From the NCBI RefSeq assembly GCF_963678635.1, contig NC_087068.1:6975907-7039906 (forward strand): a stretch of DNA of 64,000 nt, written 5' to 3'. This stretch comes from Symsagittifera roscoffensis. Taxonomy: Eukaryota > Xenacoelomorpha > Acoela > Convolutidae. Shown in pieces: positions 18,881 to 30,173 of the stretch; position 1 is the first letter of the stretch; every line of letters begins with the position of its first letter. The notes beneath the pieces were generated by a model. That model was not told where the DNA came from. It did no database searches and saw nothing but the letters and a program-made list of their open reading frames with translations. Both the position numbers and the translations under genes were made by a program.

Positions 18881-20398
18881 AATTTTAGCCTTCATCCAAC
18901 GATCATCTGAAAAATTCACAAAAGAAAAATAAAAAATAGCAAACTTCTTCAAACACTGTTTAAAACTCTATTAAATTTTTGCACCAACAATTAAATAAAT
19001 ATAATACCAATGCAGTAATTTAATTTATAAATTTTTCCCCCACAAGCAGTAAATCTAATTATGATGAAAATTTGTAACTTAATCTTTCCCAATAAATAGC
19101 AGTAAAATTAAAAATTCTATGTAGTAAATTGATAAAACAAAAATGCAGTACTAACCTTTTGATATTTCCATTCATTCGCACAGAAATTCTATCCACACTC
19201 GCACAGCTCGCCCACGAAGAATTGTTTAAAATAATGAATTTCAGTTTCAAGCTTTCACACTCAACAACTCTAACACAAGATAACACGTTTCAAACTTTCC
19301 TTTAACCCGGTTGGAAAGGAATTATACACTAAACAACACTAACCAACGCAGCTTACTAAACACCACAAATCATAGAATAACAGCATGATTAAGAAAAGGA
19401 AACCAACGGTACCCAAACCGAATTAACCCAGTTTAAAACTGGATAATTTATTCTTTTGAAGACTATTATAAAGTCTAAGAAAGAAATAATAAAACACAAA
19501 AAAGTCGAAAGACAAACCCATACCAAAAACAATTTGATTTTTGAAAAAAGGACACAACCAACAAAACATAAGAAAAACCACAACAAACCCAACACAAAAC
19601 GTTGTCACATAACAGGACCCCTCACAAAAACCGCATGCAATCATACTCCCACTCCTGGCCTAACCCACCAGAAGAGGACGTCCTGAGCATGCTCTATAGC
19701 CGGCCTAACCCACCGCGCTACATCCACGCTTTGTGACACACACTTCTATTTTTAATAAGAGCTACTCAAGGGTGAGTAACTCTTCAAAATAACTGAACTA
19801 AAACAAAAAGCTTTTGTGGAAACAACTAACTAAAATCATAATTAAAAAATATTAAACTAATAAAAGTTTTATAAAATGTAAATTACAATATGCAATACAT
19901 AGATCAGAATACAACACCAAGGACGAACATCCAAAGACAAAACGACCCCACTACACTCGAAAAAGAATGGCCAACCACAATCAATATGCCGCCCACAATC
20001 ACAACTCAAAGGATTTAGAGTACGACTTGACTTCGCAGAAAAGGACTTCATTGAACTAGACCAATGACCACCTCGATGTTCAAGTATACGTACAGATCCG
20101 AGTAACCAGGCATCCCCTCCACGCACAATCTCCACGCCATTCCCAGACAAGATCAAAACACAAAGAAGTTCACATCAATGAAACAGAAAAACCTGACATA
20201 GCCAACCATTCTGAAATCAGATTTGAGTTTGTTGCGAAAACCCAGTCGTTGTCATGAGATGACACAACGATCGAACCTGGAACTTCTCTAATAAGAAAAC
20301 CCAGAAGAAATAAGATGTTCGCCAAATATCAACGTCCATCATCCATCCTTTGAATTGCAGAAAGACTATTCTAAAAAACTCTGTAAAACCCGGATGGG
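18881..20398 (+). other. 3' noncoding region of element A
   Basis: No ORF of substance. It contains four GCAGTA motifs (about 19012, 19046, 19099, 19144), a CCAGTTTAAAACTGG hairpin (about 19428-19442) and GGCCTAACCCACC twice (about 19658 and 19702). Just before the LTR is a short purine stretch GGATGGG, a weak candidate polypurine tract. Confidence 0.5.
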
Positions 20399-20583
20399 TG
20401 GAACCTGATCTAAACTACATTTTATGATTGGATAAATTAGATATTTTACCACTGTAAAGTATTTAATATTAACCAATCATGATCCATCTAACTAACAACC
20501 CACTTATTTGTAAGTGCTGAAATTACTTGTAATTTCAGCACCAGAGAGATTTGAATTTAACTTAGAAATTAGTTGACTCTCCA
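20399..20583 (+). repeat. 3' LTR of element A, truncated by gap
   Basis: Direct copy of 1901-2073, starting TGGAACC and stopping at CTCCA where the N run begins. It includes 12 bases missing from the left copy. Confidence 0.85.
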
Positions 20584-20783
20584 NNNNNNNNNNNNNNNNN
20601 NNNNNNNNNNNNNNNNNNNNNNNNNNNNNNNNNNNNNNNNNNNNNNNNNNNNNNNNNNNNNNNNNNNNNNNNNNNNNNNNNNNNNNNNNNNNNNNNNNNN
20701 NNNNNNNNNNNNNNNNNNNNNNNNNNNNNNNNNNNNNNNNNNNNNNNNNNNNNNNNNNNNNNNNNNNNNNNNNNNNNNNNNNN
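20584..20783. other. Assembly gap (200 N)
   Basis: Exactly 200 N, probably a placeholder size. The missing part includes the rest of the 3' LTR and the right insertion junction. Confidence 0.99.
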
Positions 20784-22119
20784 TGGGGGGGGGGGGGGGA
20801 GGAAAAATAGCCGAACGAATCTAGGATATTAGGAAGCTTATGAAAATCTACTTTCTCCACAAAAATCGATTTGGGGGGGATTGTTCGGTTGATCCTTTAC
20901 ATCCTGTGGAGAAACTGGTAATTCACACACACACGCGATATGTTAAATTCACACACACACACGCGATATGTTAAAACAGCGCAATGGAAAAGAACTTGTG
21001 TAATTCCTAGAGAAACTGAAATTGACACGGATTGGTTCAAATATTTAACATATCGCCAATTATCCAGGTGCATATAGCACCGCTGGTAGGATGGGCGCCC
21101 AAAAGACCAGGGTCCCTTGGTTCAAATCTGGAATAGACCAGAGGAGAAGTTTCTACTCTGCACGTGTTGGGATGGTTGGGATAGGCATAGCTCGCAATCG
21201 GCATATAAGCTATGCGCGTAGGCAGACTGGAAACAGCCTTGAGTCCAAGGGTCAGTGGGTTGTCCTGCCAGTATGATAAAGGTCAAAAGAGTCCCCCCCC
21301 CCCCCACACCACCACCACATTTTCAGTTTTAGCTATTGTTTTACGTGTTATTATTGTTGAATGCGTTATGTTACGATGGAAAGTATGAAGAACAGATGAG
21401 TTCATAAAACTTAGTTTGATCGCCATGCAAATTTTTTTAACATTCTGACAACGTAAAGTTAGTTTTTCAAAACTGAAATTCAAATGTGGGGGATGGGGGG
21501 GGGGGGGGGTAGGTGGCAGTGAAAAAGAACCAAATTACGATATAAAATATGAAGAACCTGCGGGCTTCCTGTGATCTTTTCCTCTCCCAATCACACCCCA
21601 CACCCACCACCACTACCACCTCACCTAAGCATCGATTTAATTGTGTAACAAGGGTTTTTGGCTCTTTTCCACCACGCCAAATTTCACCACGCCAATTTCA
21701 TTGCAATATGACAATGTTAAATAAGCTTTTCAAAATTGAATTTGAAAGGGGGGGAACTGGAAAAGAGCCCATCACACATTTATGCTATAATAATACGTAC
21801 GAAAACTTTTAAAAAAATGGACTTCTAAATTTTGAAATATGTGGGGGGTGGAATTGAGCCGGGTGGAACATCGCAAGGGGGGGGGGGGGGCGGAAAAGAG
21901 CCGGGGTTTACAAGGTTAAGCATGCAGACCAAAATGGCCTAATTGGTGCGTATGCCAGTTTATGGGCAATGTAAAGAATCGGGCAATGTAAAGAAATCTG
22001 TTCCTTAAAAAAAAATTGGCAGTGGGGGGGGGGGGGGGGGGTGAAGTGTGGAAGGAAAAATAAAAATAGTCGTTTCCTGTTTTTTTCTAAATTATATTCT
22101 TTTTGTGTTTGTGTACTAG
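20784..22119 (+). other. Host intron rich in poly-G/poly-C runs
   Basis: Homopolymer runs of 9-20 G or C occur near 20785, 21295, 21489, 21880 and 22024, with CA repeats at 20924-20960 (CACACACACGCGATATGTTAAA in two tandem copies, and TTTAACATATCG inverted at about 21044). It ends in a pyrimidine tract and TAG acceptor at 22117-22119. Confidence 0.55.
21060..21275 (+). mobile_element. Candidate tRNA-derived SINE
   Basis: A-box-like TAGCACCGCTGGTAGGA (from 21075) and a good B box GGTTCAAATC (21119-21128) are spaced as in a tRNA, followed by about 150 bp of unrelated body. No flanking duplication or A-rich tail was established. Confidence 0.35.
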
Positions 22120-22327
22120 AGACGGGTACGGGAGCGATGAGGGAAGTGACGAAGAAGTGAAGCCGCTCTCGGTGGCCGAATTGAGACAGAGGGCAATGAG
22201 AAATGTGGCGAAGAAAGAGAGGATGAACAACCAAATGAACAGCATGAACAACAACGCCCAGTATGAACAGACTCACAAGCAGGAACAGTCAAGACATCGC
22301 AAACCATCAGCACAGCGCAAGAAGTAA
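22120..22327 (+). CDS. C-terminal exon, probably of the docking-complex gene
   Basis: Acceptor TAG ends at 22119; the frame (codons from 22121) runs to TAA 22325-22327. It encodes an acidic GSDEGSDEE patch, a short helical AELRQRAMRN segment, and an M/N/Q-rich basic tail. A charged low-complexity tail is common at the end of axonemal coiled-coil proteins. The exon starts with one base of a split codon while exon 1634-1776 ends in phase 0, so at least one exon between them is missing (it could be in the gap) or the two belong to different genes. Confidence 0.5.
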
Positions 22328-22965
22328 ACAACAACAATCACAAAAACAACAATTGAAACGACATCAACAAAATCAACGTAATTGTATCACACAAGAAACC
22401 GATAACACCCGCACCCACCCCTCCTCCTTGATAAGAGTTTCCAGGTTTCTAAGAAGACCGTTCAAGTGTCTATCTGTTCAAATAATCCAGGGAAAAATGA
22501 ACTCTAAGAAGAACTAAAGACAACCGGTACCTCCGAAGACTCGCTACGGACGTTAGTTTAGATTATCATCTATGTCTGTCCCGAACTACGTGTAAACTCT
22601 TCTCTATATAGATCTATATCAGTCATATCAGCTCTTTTCTTTCGCAACTTCCTTTTGGCTTGCATCGATTATGCCAGCCAGTTCATAATAACCTTTTCCA
22701 AAAGAAGTTTTTGAAAAGGAAAAGCGAGAGAAAAGTAATTTGCCAAATTATATCGTTTATTTTTAACACCAATAAGTGAAACGCAATTCAATTATGTTCA
22801 ATGCTGTTTTTGTCAAAAAAAACTTCTGAGTTGTTCTTATTAAGAGTCATGAACGCAGTGAGTACTCTTATATAGGACTTAGTGATTTTTTTTAAAGAAA
22901 AAGTCTTAAAATTCTCACGCTCAGTTTCGATTTTTCGCGGTTTGATTTTTGATTTCTTTGTAGTA

Positions 22966-23073
22966 GTTAGAACATAGTTGAAAAATGCCCGAGGGATAAA
23001 GAGCCCGGCCTGAGGGCACGAAGTGCCCGGTGGCGGCTCTTTTGCCAGAGGCCATCTTCAACTATGTTCTAAC
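22966..23073. repeat. 108-bp near-perfect hairpin element
   Basis: Outer arms GTTAGAACATAGTTGAA (22966-22982) and its exact reverse complement (23057-23073). Inside are AAAGAGCC/GGCTCTTT and, at the tip, GGGCAC-GAA-GTGCCC. The folded structure resembles a short palindromic MITE or a precursor-RNA-like stem. Confidence 0.7.
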
Positions 23074-24170
23074 TGTTGAAGAGTATGTTTTTGCTCTTTC
23101 TGAGGGAAAGATGCCGGAAAATTGTGAAAGAGCCTGGAAAATTTTGAAAGAGCCCGGAAAAAGTGCGCAAAACTATGCAAATGATTTATTTTTTCATTCA
23201 TGCGTTCAAATATTTCATTTTTCATTCATGCCTTGTAGTGAAAAAACATGTGTGAAAGAGCAAAAACATACTTTCTTCAGTTCAGTTCATTTCCTGTGAT
23301 AAAAGGAAGGCAAACTCCACTATCGAATAGCAAAATGTAAAAGTCACTAAAAAGTGATCGACTTTTAATTTCGAATATGGAATTCAATTATCAGATAACC
23401 CAGTGAATTAAAAACATTATACCTATCGATCCAGTTTTTTCAAATTGGGTAAATTTATCAAACAAAGGTCACAGATAAATTGTTTGTGAAACTCAGAGTT
23501 TTAAAGGCTGATTGCTAGTTTAAAGACAAAATTAAGTGAAAAAATTAATCAAGGCGAAAAATTTTTTTCTCAGAAAACAATTAACTTCATTTTTGGTAAG
23601 TAGCGTAAACTTGAATGCCCAAAAATATCGGCTTCTTTAAAGGATATAAAAAGTAATTAAGTACCGAAATGTTTTATTTGTTTCGTTAAGACAAACTTGT
23701 AACCGGACTGTGAAGCAATTTGCTAATGCTTCAAAGCCATAAACAATCTACTCCTATCAGGGAAAATCATGTCTTGAACAATCTACAAGGTAACTGCAAC
23801 CACTTTTCTAAAAAAAAAACAAATAAAAAATTGAGTCTTCAAAAATGATTGATTAGTATTATTATTAATTTTTTTAAAATAATAATTTCTCTGCCTTGAA
23901 ATAAATGCAAAAACTTGGTTTCTAGATCAAGTGAGCTAAGTAAAAATAGTCAATTGATAATTGCAAAAGACTAATGAACGCAAGAAAAAAACTTTAACTT
24001 CAACTGCAAGAAAAAAAATGTGGCCCTTTTTTACGCAAATAAAAAAGTTCATTGAAAGTGGAAAGTGTTCATATATTTGTGCGTTTTTTGCTATAACCAC
24101 GATCTAGCAGTGGAAACTTTATAGCAGCTGTTATCTGCTTTATTAATGGCTTGTGTTTGTGATGTATTAA

Positions 24171-24250
24171 GCGTGCGTGGCTGAGTGGTTAACGCCTGAG
24201 AATTATATTCTCTATTTCTCAGTAGGTCGCAGATCGTATCCAAGAGCTAG
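24171..24250 (+). pseudogene. tRNA-like sequence (decayed tRNA or SINE head)
   Basis: A good A box, TGGCTGAGTGGTTAACGCC, follows GCGTGCG, then an arm CTGAGAATTATATTCTC. The B-box position reads GGTCGCAGATCGTATCC, a degraded form, and the 3' end does not pair with GCGTGCG. Not a working tRNA gene. Confidence 0.45.
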
Positions 24251-25511
24251 GCAAATTTTTTTAATTCAAGACTCCTTTCTATTTTTTTCATTGCACTTTT
24301 CGAAGCTGCATTTTGTTGTGTTTTCGCTAGTACTTGCAAAGCGAAGCTTCGCCTTGTGTCTTAATTAGCCGTTTTGAACAGTGGTTTTTTGTAGCAACTT
24401 TAAATCAAAATGTTGATGTTATGAGCTCAAATTTGGAAAGTTATTTCTCTTGCAGTTGTAATTTTCAAAGTTTTGGTTGTTTCAGTATTGCTATTTGAGC
24501 CTATTTATTATTGCTAACATTGCGATATTTTTCATCCTATTAAAGCGTGAGCTGCGATTTAAATCAATCTTTTTTGATTTTTAAACGGTTCTCTTACCAA
24601 TTTTCATATTTTAGTTTTGATCAAAGACTTTCTGATTGGCATATTGAAAAGCAGTTGAAAAATTCAGGGCTTTGTAAAAACCGTTTTGTTTTTATTTTTA
24701 AGGACGTTTGTTTTAGTTTTCTATAATTGTCGATTCGGCTCAGTTCAATTTCAAAGTTTTGATAATAAATAATGATGCTGATCTTTCTGTTTTTCTTTTT
24801 GACTTAACAAGAGTTCTTTTTCCTTATTTAACTAAGATTTAGATTATGATTGTGTTTGGTGATAATTTCTGTAATTTTTTTTTAAATTCTTTTCAAGTTT
24901 CATTTGTATGATTTCTCAAGTCTTTTTGTGAGTTTTTGAATTTAGTTGCATATCTTTGTATCTTTAGCATGCAAAGAAATTGAAGTTGAATTTTAACTAG
25001 TAACTTCAGGAACAGTTTTTTTTGGAATTGCAACAAACATTCAAGACGGGAATAAATCTAACACTGATGAATTATCACAATTGCGTTTTTTAATGAAATG
25101 AGCTAAAAAAATTTCATTAAGTGATCGAACAAACAACTTTTGCGAATAAAAGGCTTTTAAAATAGTAAAGAAGACTGCTCGTATCAGGTTAAAGCCCGAA
25201 TTCTTCGACTTCCTTTAGTCTTGATTCAATTAAACTCTAAGGAAATATAACTTAAAAAAACTTGAAACTGTTCTAGCCCGAACAGCCAAAATCAAACTCT
25301 GAAACTTACAATTTTTTTTATGTAGGAAATATTTTACGACTATAAATTGAAGAGCATAGAAAATTTATTTATTAAATAGTATCTTCAATTGAATTCAAGA
25401 CGATTTTGAAAGCGGGATAATGAGACACACATAAATGAGTTGCTTTCACATTTTTGACATCTAAGATAAAATCATGTAAGAGTGTTTCAGTTAGACCAAA
25501 ACTTGATCAAT

Positions 25512-25777
25512 CAGAAGCGGATTTAGAGGGGGGCGGACGCCCCGCTTCAGGAATTAGACACCCTGCCGACCCAAAGGACTCCCTTTTGTACTATTTTGAT
25601 ATGTCCATTTTTGGTTGATTGACCTGAAAAATGTTTCTAAAAGCGCCTTCGGTGCCAATCTATACTAATTTTGAGGGCCAAAAAACGCAAAAAGTGCCTA
25701 AAAAGCTTTTAATTTCCCCGACCTAAGAAAAATTGAAAATTTGCCCCCCCCTCGAGAAATTCCTAGATCCGCGCCTG
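25512..25777. mobile_element. hAT-type MITE, copy 1, with 8-bp target duplication
   Basis: The ends are inverted: CAGAAGCGGATTTAGAGGGG on the left, and on the right the reverse complement of CAGGCGCGGATCTAGGA...GAGGGG. It is flanked by TGATCAAT at 25504-25511 and 25778-25785, a perfect 8-bp duplication. CAG ends and an 8-bp duplication are typical of hAT. No coding capacity. Confidence 0.8.
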
Positions 25778-26382
25778 TGATCAATTGCCAATTTTTAATT
25801 CACACTTTAACTTAAAATCATTGGTGAGTTCAATTTTCATCTCGTTAATTCGAAGTATTTTTCAAAATGTTGACAATAAACGTTCTTAAAAAAAATCGTT
25901 TTTTTTTGTCTTTAAATTGTTATATATTTTTTACGAGTGTCTAGCTCTTTGCTTTTTTCTTATAAATGATACCAGACAATGATTTTTGAATCACCGGGTG
26001 TTGTCGGTAGTTGAGCGTGGGAACGAACATAAGCTTTTAAAAAACATTTTGCTTTAAACTTCAGATAAAAGAAATTCGGATAGAAAATACAAGTGCAACT
26101 TAAGATGAAAATAGAAACAATAACATGAAAAAGTTTCAGAATTGAGTAGTGAAAAAAAGAAAATTTTGATTGTAAAAAGCAAAAATGGAGTTCTAAAATT
26201 TTTTATTGATGATCAAAACAAAGACACTTTCAAAGAAGAGAAGCAGCTGATAAGCTGACAAACTTTAAAATCCTCTTTGTGTCAATCACTCATTTTGAAG
26301 TTTGAAGAGTAGTAAGCATTTTTTCTTTGGCATGCTTCATTTCACCTTGAATCAAAACATTTCACTAATACTGTAGCAGGAG

Positions 26383-26800
26383 CAGGGGCGGATCTAGGAC
26401 TTTCTCGAGGGGGGCGGATTTTCAAAAAATTTTCGAAAATTTTGTCGACCTTTTTTTTAGAACGACCAAATTGATTTTTTGAGCTCTCTCGAGGCACTGT
26501 TTTATTCCTATTATGACCAAATTTTCTGCGCCGCAAGCAAAATTTTGAAAAAACAAGCCAAAAAAAGGCACTTTTTGGAAAATTTAGACCAAAAAATTGC
26601 GTTTTTTCGGCGCGCGCTCCCCCCTCAAAACTAGTATATATTGGCGCCAAACGAGCCTTTAGAAAATTTTTGGGGTCCTCACCAAAAATGGATATCTCAA
26701 AATAGTACAGAAGAAACGACACTAATTTTAAGAAAAAAGTTTTATGATTTGAGTCGGAAAATTCTGTTAATTGCACAGTGACCGGGTGTCCTTTTTTCAA
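26383..26800. mobile_element. Same MITE family, copy 2, opposite orientation, longer, one end lost
   Basis: Starts CAGGGGCGGATCTAGGACTTTCTCGAGGGG and then follows the reverse complement of copy 1 through shared blocks (GGCACTTTTTG, CTAGTATATATTGGC, AAAATGGATATCTCAAAATAGTACA). It has an extra internal A/T-rich block. The distal inverted terminus is not found. The 152-codon minus-strand frame across it is fortuitous. Confidence 0.65.
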
Positions 26801-28074
26801 TGAATTTTGCCTAAAAAAAGGGGAAAGTACGCGGGTATCTTTTTATGTACATCAAAAGTACGCAACTCTTTCATTTTATTTTACGTACAAACATTCAAAA
26901 GCCCTGTTTATTTGGTTGTTCATACATAACAAAATGTGGCTATAAACGTCATCGCTTGAGATTTATTTGATGACAGCAGCTTCTTTTGTTGAAAAACCCC
27001 TAAAACGAAAAATCAGTGAGATAATTTGGGGCAAATTTTCAAATTAATTTTTTGTGTCGCGGCTAAAACTTTGTATGATAAGCATTGTATGATAAGCATT
27101 TTTTTTCTATGGAATTGTATGATAAGCACTTTTTTCTATGGAGGTCAACCCGGGATATGAGATATTCGAATCTTGTATTGACGCTGTTCGACTCATTTAT
27201 AAGCCGTGGACGAACAAATTTTTTGGTCTACATATAACCCTTGGGTCGAAACACAAATAGTTGGTCAACTGTTAAGGACTATACAAAATTCAAATAACTC
27301 ATCGTGTGCAAGCTTTTTGCAATTTTTGCAAGACAATATAATTTTCTTCAGTTCCAACGATTTTTAAACCGACTTCTCATGATTTTAATATAAATTATTT
27401 TGGCCACGTACTCTGGAGTAAGCAATAAGAGTATTAATCAAACCTTCTTTTTTGTGTTTATGATTTGTTTTGGCTTGTAAAGTTGTGTATAGCTATGACG
27501 TTTTCTCGCAAAAACAACTGCAACAAAAATAGTCGCAGAAAATTGAGCAAAAGAGTTTATTGCACATTTATTGGTCAAAACCCCAATTTATGAAATAATT
27601 CTTAGCTTCAAGCTTATTTTAATTCGAAATAAATTTTTTTGAAGTTTGCGAGTTTGCTTTTTGCGTTGTTTTCTTTTTTTTATAGCTTTGGAAAGTTGTG
27701 TCGCACATTTTTATTGGAAAAAAGGAAGGAAAATAAAAGCAAAAATCTGGAACAAGTAAAATTCATGAAACAAACTTGAAAATACCTTCAGACAAAATGT
27801 AATGCCAGCCACCTAATGTCAATAATCGTGTCGAACAAAAACTATTATCAGGTCTGAGTATTGTTGATTAAAAAGACTTTAGAGAGTCGGAATAAAAAAA
27901 GACACGACCAAAGGCAATGATTTACCATCTCAAAAAAAATTAGACAGCGTATTCAAGACTTCTACGCAACCCGATATCAAAGTTTTGACTGCAGCTGCGT
28001 TGTTTTTTCGAACGAAAAAGATTTGAAATTGCAAAAAAAAATAGGAAGCTAGAAAACAAAAGCAGGGGTTCCCA
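26801..28074. other. Noncoding, short tandem repeat
   Basis: TTGTATGATAAGCA occurs three times at 27071-27130, with TTTTTTCTATGG after copies two and three. Nothing else recognised. Confidence 0.5.
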
Positions 28075-30173
28075 AAACCGAATTTCTCGATTGAACACAA
28101 CCTAAGAATTGGTACGTTAGATTTTGCGTAGTGTCAAAAAGTTTCCAATAAACTGTCAAAGTTTTAAGACTATCACTTTTTTACAGGCCGTAGCTTTTTT
28201 CTGAATTAAAGGATCCCCAGGATCCAATATTTTTTAATGGATGTTCATATTACTCCTTGACTCGCCTCAGTCTGTGTGAAATGTACGCCCTTGTTGTGAA
28301 TTTCGACATGAACTTTTTTATTTAAAAATTGATGAAGTCTGATAACAGGATATAGTTTATTGTTTTTTTAAGTTGGCAGTAACTAATCGATCCGTGTTGA
28401 CCGAAACTTCTTATCATGCACTTTGGATAGCTGAAAAGTTTCCTGCTATACTATTCTATAGGTAAAGAAAAGTATACAAAGTCTTTAAGATGTATGATTA
28501 TGAACTATCTGGAATTAGTAAGTTAAGCATTTTCGGTGTAAAAAGGTTTACCCCAGGAAATCTTAAAAATAACTTGAGAATTGCACCGGCTTTTACTCAA
28601 ACTGGAGATAAAATCGAACTTAACTTTGTTTTGAACTGTTACAGTGAACGTTTAGTTCTCAAAACGTGGAAGAAAAAGCGAATAATATAGAATTTTGAAG
28701 ACGAGTTTTTCACTCAAATAATTCCTTTTATATAACTAATCAATTACATAACTAGTCTGTAGTATAAAGGTTTGACAATCAGTTACGAACCCAGTCAGCC
28801 GCACTATAGTCACAAAATTTTTCAGAGGAGTCGCCGAGATGGCAAAACAGCATGCACACTTCGAAGAAAAAATTTGTCGAACCTCCAAACGTTGGACCTC
28901 GTATCAACCTTATTCGACCTTCATTATTAAAATCCAAAATCTATCAAAATCTCATTTGAATTTCACTTCAAGATGACTTAAACCTGACACAGAGGTGAAA
29001 AGGAGCTTGGCACCATTTCCGATACAACACAAACATTAAAAAAATAAGTCGAAAAAATATTTATGTTGAAAAAACTAGGTGAAATAAAACTTTAGTATGT
29101 CTAGATAGAAAACAATTAGGGCCAGCTAAAGCTGCATGTATGTGTTTGATATTGAAAGATTGTGTTATACTGATGCGGCACAAAAAAATAAGATTTCAAA
29201 AATTGGACTTTGCCCAACACCTTAGTTGTTTCTCTAGTAAAACAAGTAAGCAGAGTGAAAAATTTTGAGATAACCATCTTTCCCAATTAAATAACATTTC
29301 TATTGTAAAAAAAAATCAGAGGCTGCCGCTTCTGCAGGAACCATTATCGCAACCGGTTCTTTCAGTTGAACTTTTCATCTCAGATTTGATTGTTTAAATT
29401 TTAAGAAAACTCAAAAAGTTTCAAAAACGGTCAAAAAAATTTCAAATTCCGTGAATTTTTCTTGCAAAGAACTGTTTATAGCCGCTTAAAAAGAAGATTT
29501 ACAAAGCCGTGTTTCTCGATTGAACACAACCTGAGAAATTGCATGGTCGTTTTCGCGTAAAGTCCAAAAGTTTGCAAAAAAACTGTCAAGTTTCAAAATA
29601 TCGACTTGTTTGAAGGCCATATCTCTTTTTAAAACCAACTGGCCAAAGTGAGGTATAAAGGAAAGCTTCCAACCTAATGTTTTAATTAATTTCATGATAT
29701 CAGAGTCGGCAAGATAGTTAGCGAGAAAAGACCAAATAACAGCCACTTAATTGAAAGTTTGACATTTCCGAGAATCATAGATTTTTGTGTGAAAAAATAG
29801 GCCGTAGCTGCTTATGCAGAAGGTTTCCACTCATCCCGTAGTTTCTATTTAACTCAAAGTCTCATATTTGGGAAGGTAGTTCTCAAAAAATGTCAAAAAC
29901 TTTTAAGAAACAGTCAAATAAAAAACGGTAAAATAATTAAACAAACTCAGTTCCGAGAGCCATAATTTTTGGTGTCAAAAAAAATTGGGAGTAGTCGCAT
30001 AAACAAATGAGTTTCCCACAACCCCTTTTTTGAACTGAACTCAAAATCTCAAATATGGCAGGGTAGTTTTCGAGACTATTTAAAAAGTTTAAGAAAACAG
30101 TAGAAATTGAAAAATTTGACTTTTCCGAGGGCCATAACTTTATGTGTAAAAAAAATTGGACGTAGCCGCACAT
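28075..30173. repeat. Diverged tandem repeats, period about 175-185 bp in the right part
   Basis: TTTCTCGATTGAACACAACCT recurs at about 28083 and 29512. A module TTCCGAG...CCATAA...TTTTGTGT...AAAAAATTGG...GTAGCCGCA recurs at about 29767, 29950 and 30124, followed by AGTTTCCCAC-type and ACTCAAAGTCTCA-type blocks. Copies are perhaps 65-80 percent alike by eye. Element B inserted inside the last unit. Confidence 0.6.
30169..30173. repeat. Target site duplication CACAT, left
   Basis: CACAT directly before the left LTR; the identical CACAT follows the right LTR at 54612-54616. Confidence 0.9.

Larger units (their letters stand above)
1901..20583 (+). mobile_element. Element A: multi-ORF Ty3/gypsy retrovirus-like LTR element
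   Basis: Bounded by direct LTR copies beginning TGGAACC at 1901 and 20399. The right LTR runs into the N gap at 20584, so the true end and target duplication are not visible. The 18.7 kb seen is far longer than a usual 5-9 kb Metaviridae element. Order: LTR, structured leader, basic ORF, Gag precursor, Gag-Pol with protease-RT-RNase H-integrase, two small membrane ORFs, an ATG-less ORF, an envelope-like ORF, a second membrane ORF, a 602-aa orphan ORF, a 3' noncoding region with a likely intron, and the LTR. Integrase follows RNase H, which is the Ty3/gypsy and retrovirus order. The coding strand is strikingly A rich and G poor. LTR copies differ by a 12-bp indel plus at least one substitution in the visible part, so the insertion is not brand new. 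Confidence 0.88.
22328..25503. other. Noncoding flank, no gene seen
   Basis: A+T-rich sequence without coding signatures apart from the hairpin and tRNA-like features listed separately. GAAAGAGCC(T/C)GGAAAA occurs twice in tandem at about 23125-23160 and shares AGAGCCCGG with the hairpin at 22966-23073. Confidence 0.5.

Noticed and set aside
21091-21276. 61-codon frame at the candidate SINE
   Set aside because: It overlaps tRNA-like A and B boxes and has no coding signature.
26342-26800. 152-codon minus-strand ORF as a gene
   Set aside because: It lies almost wholly within a noncoding MITE copy; the other copy of the family has no such frame.
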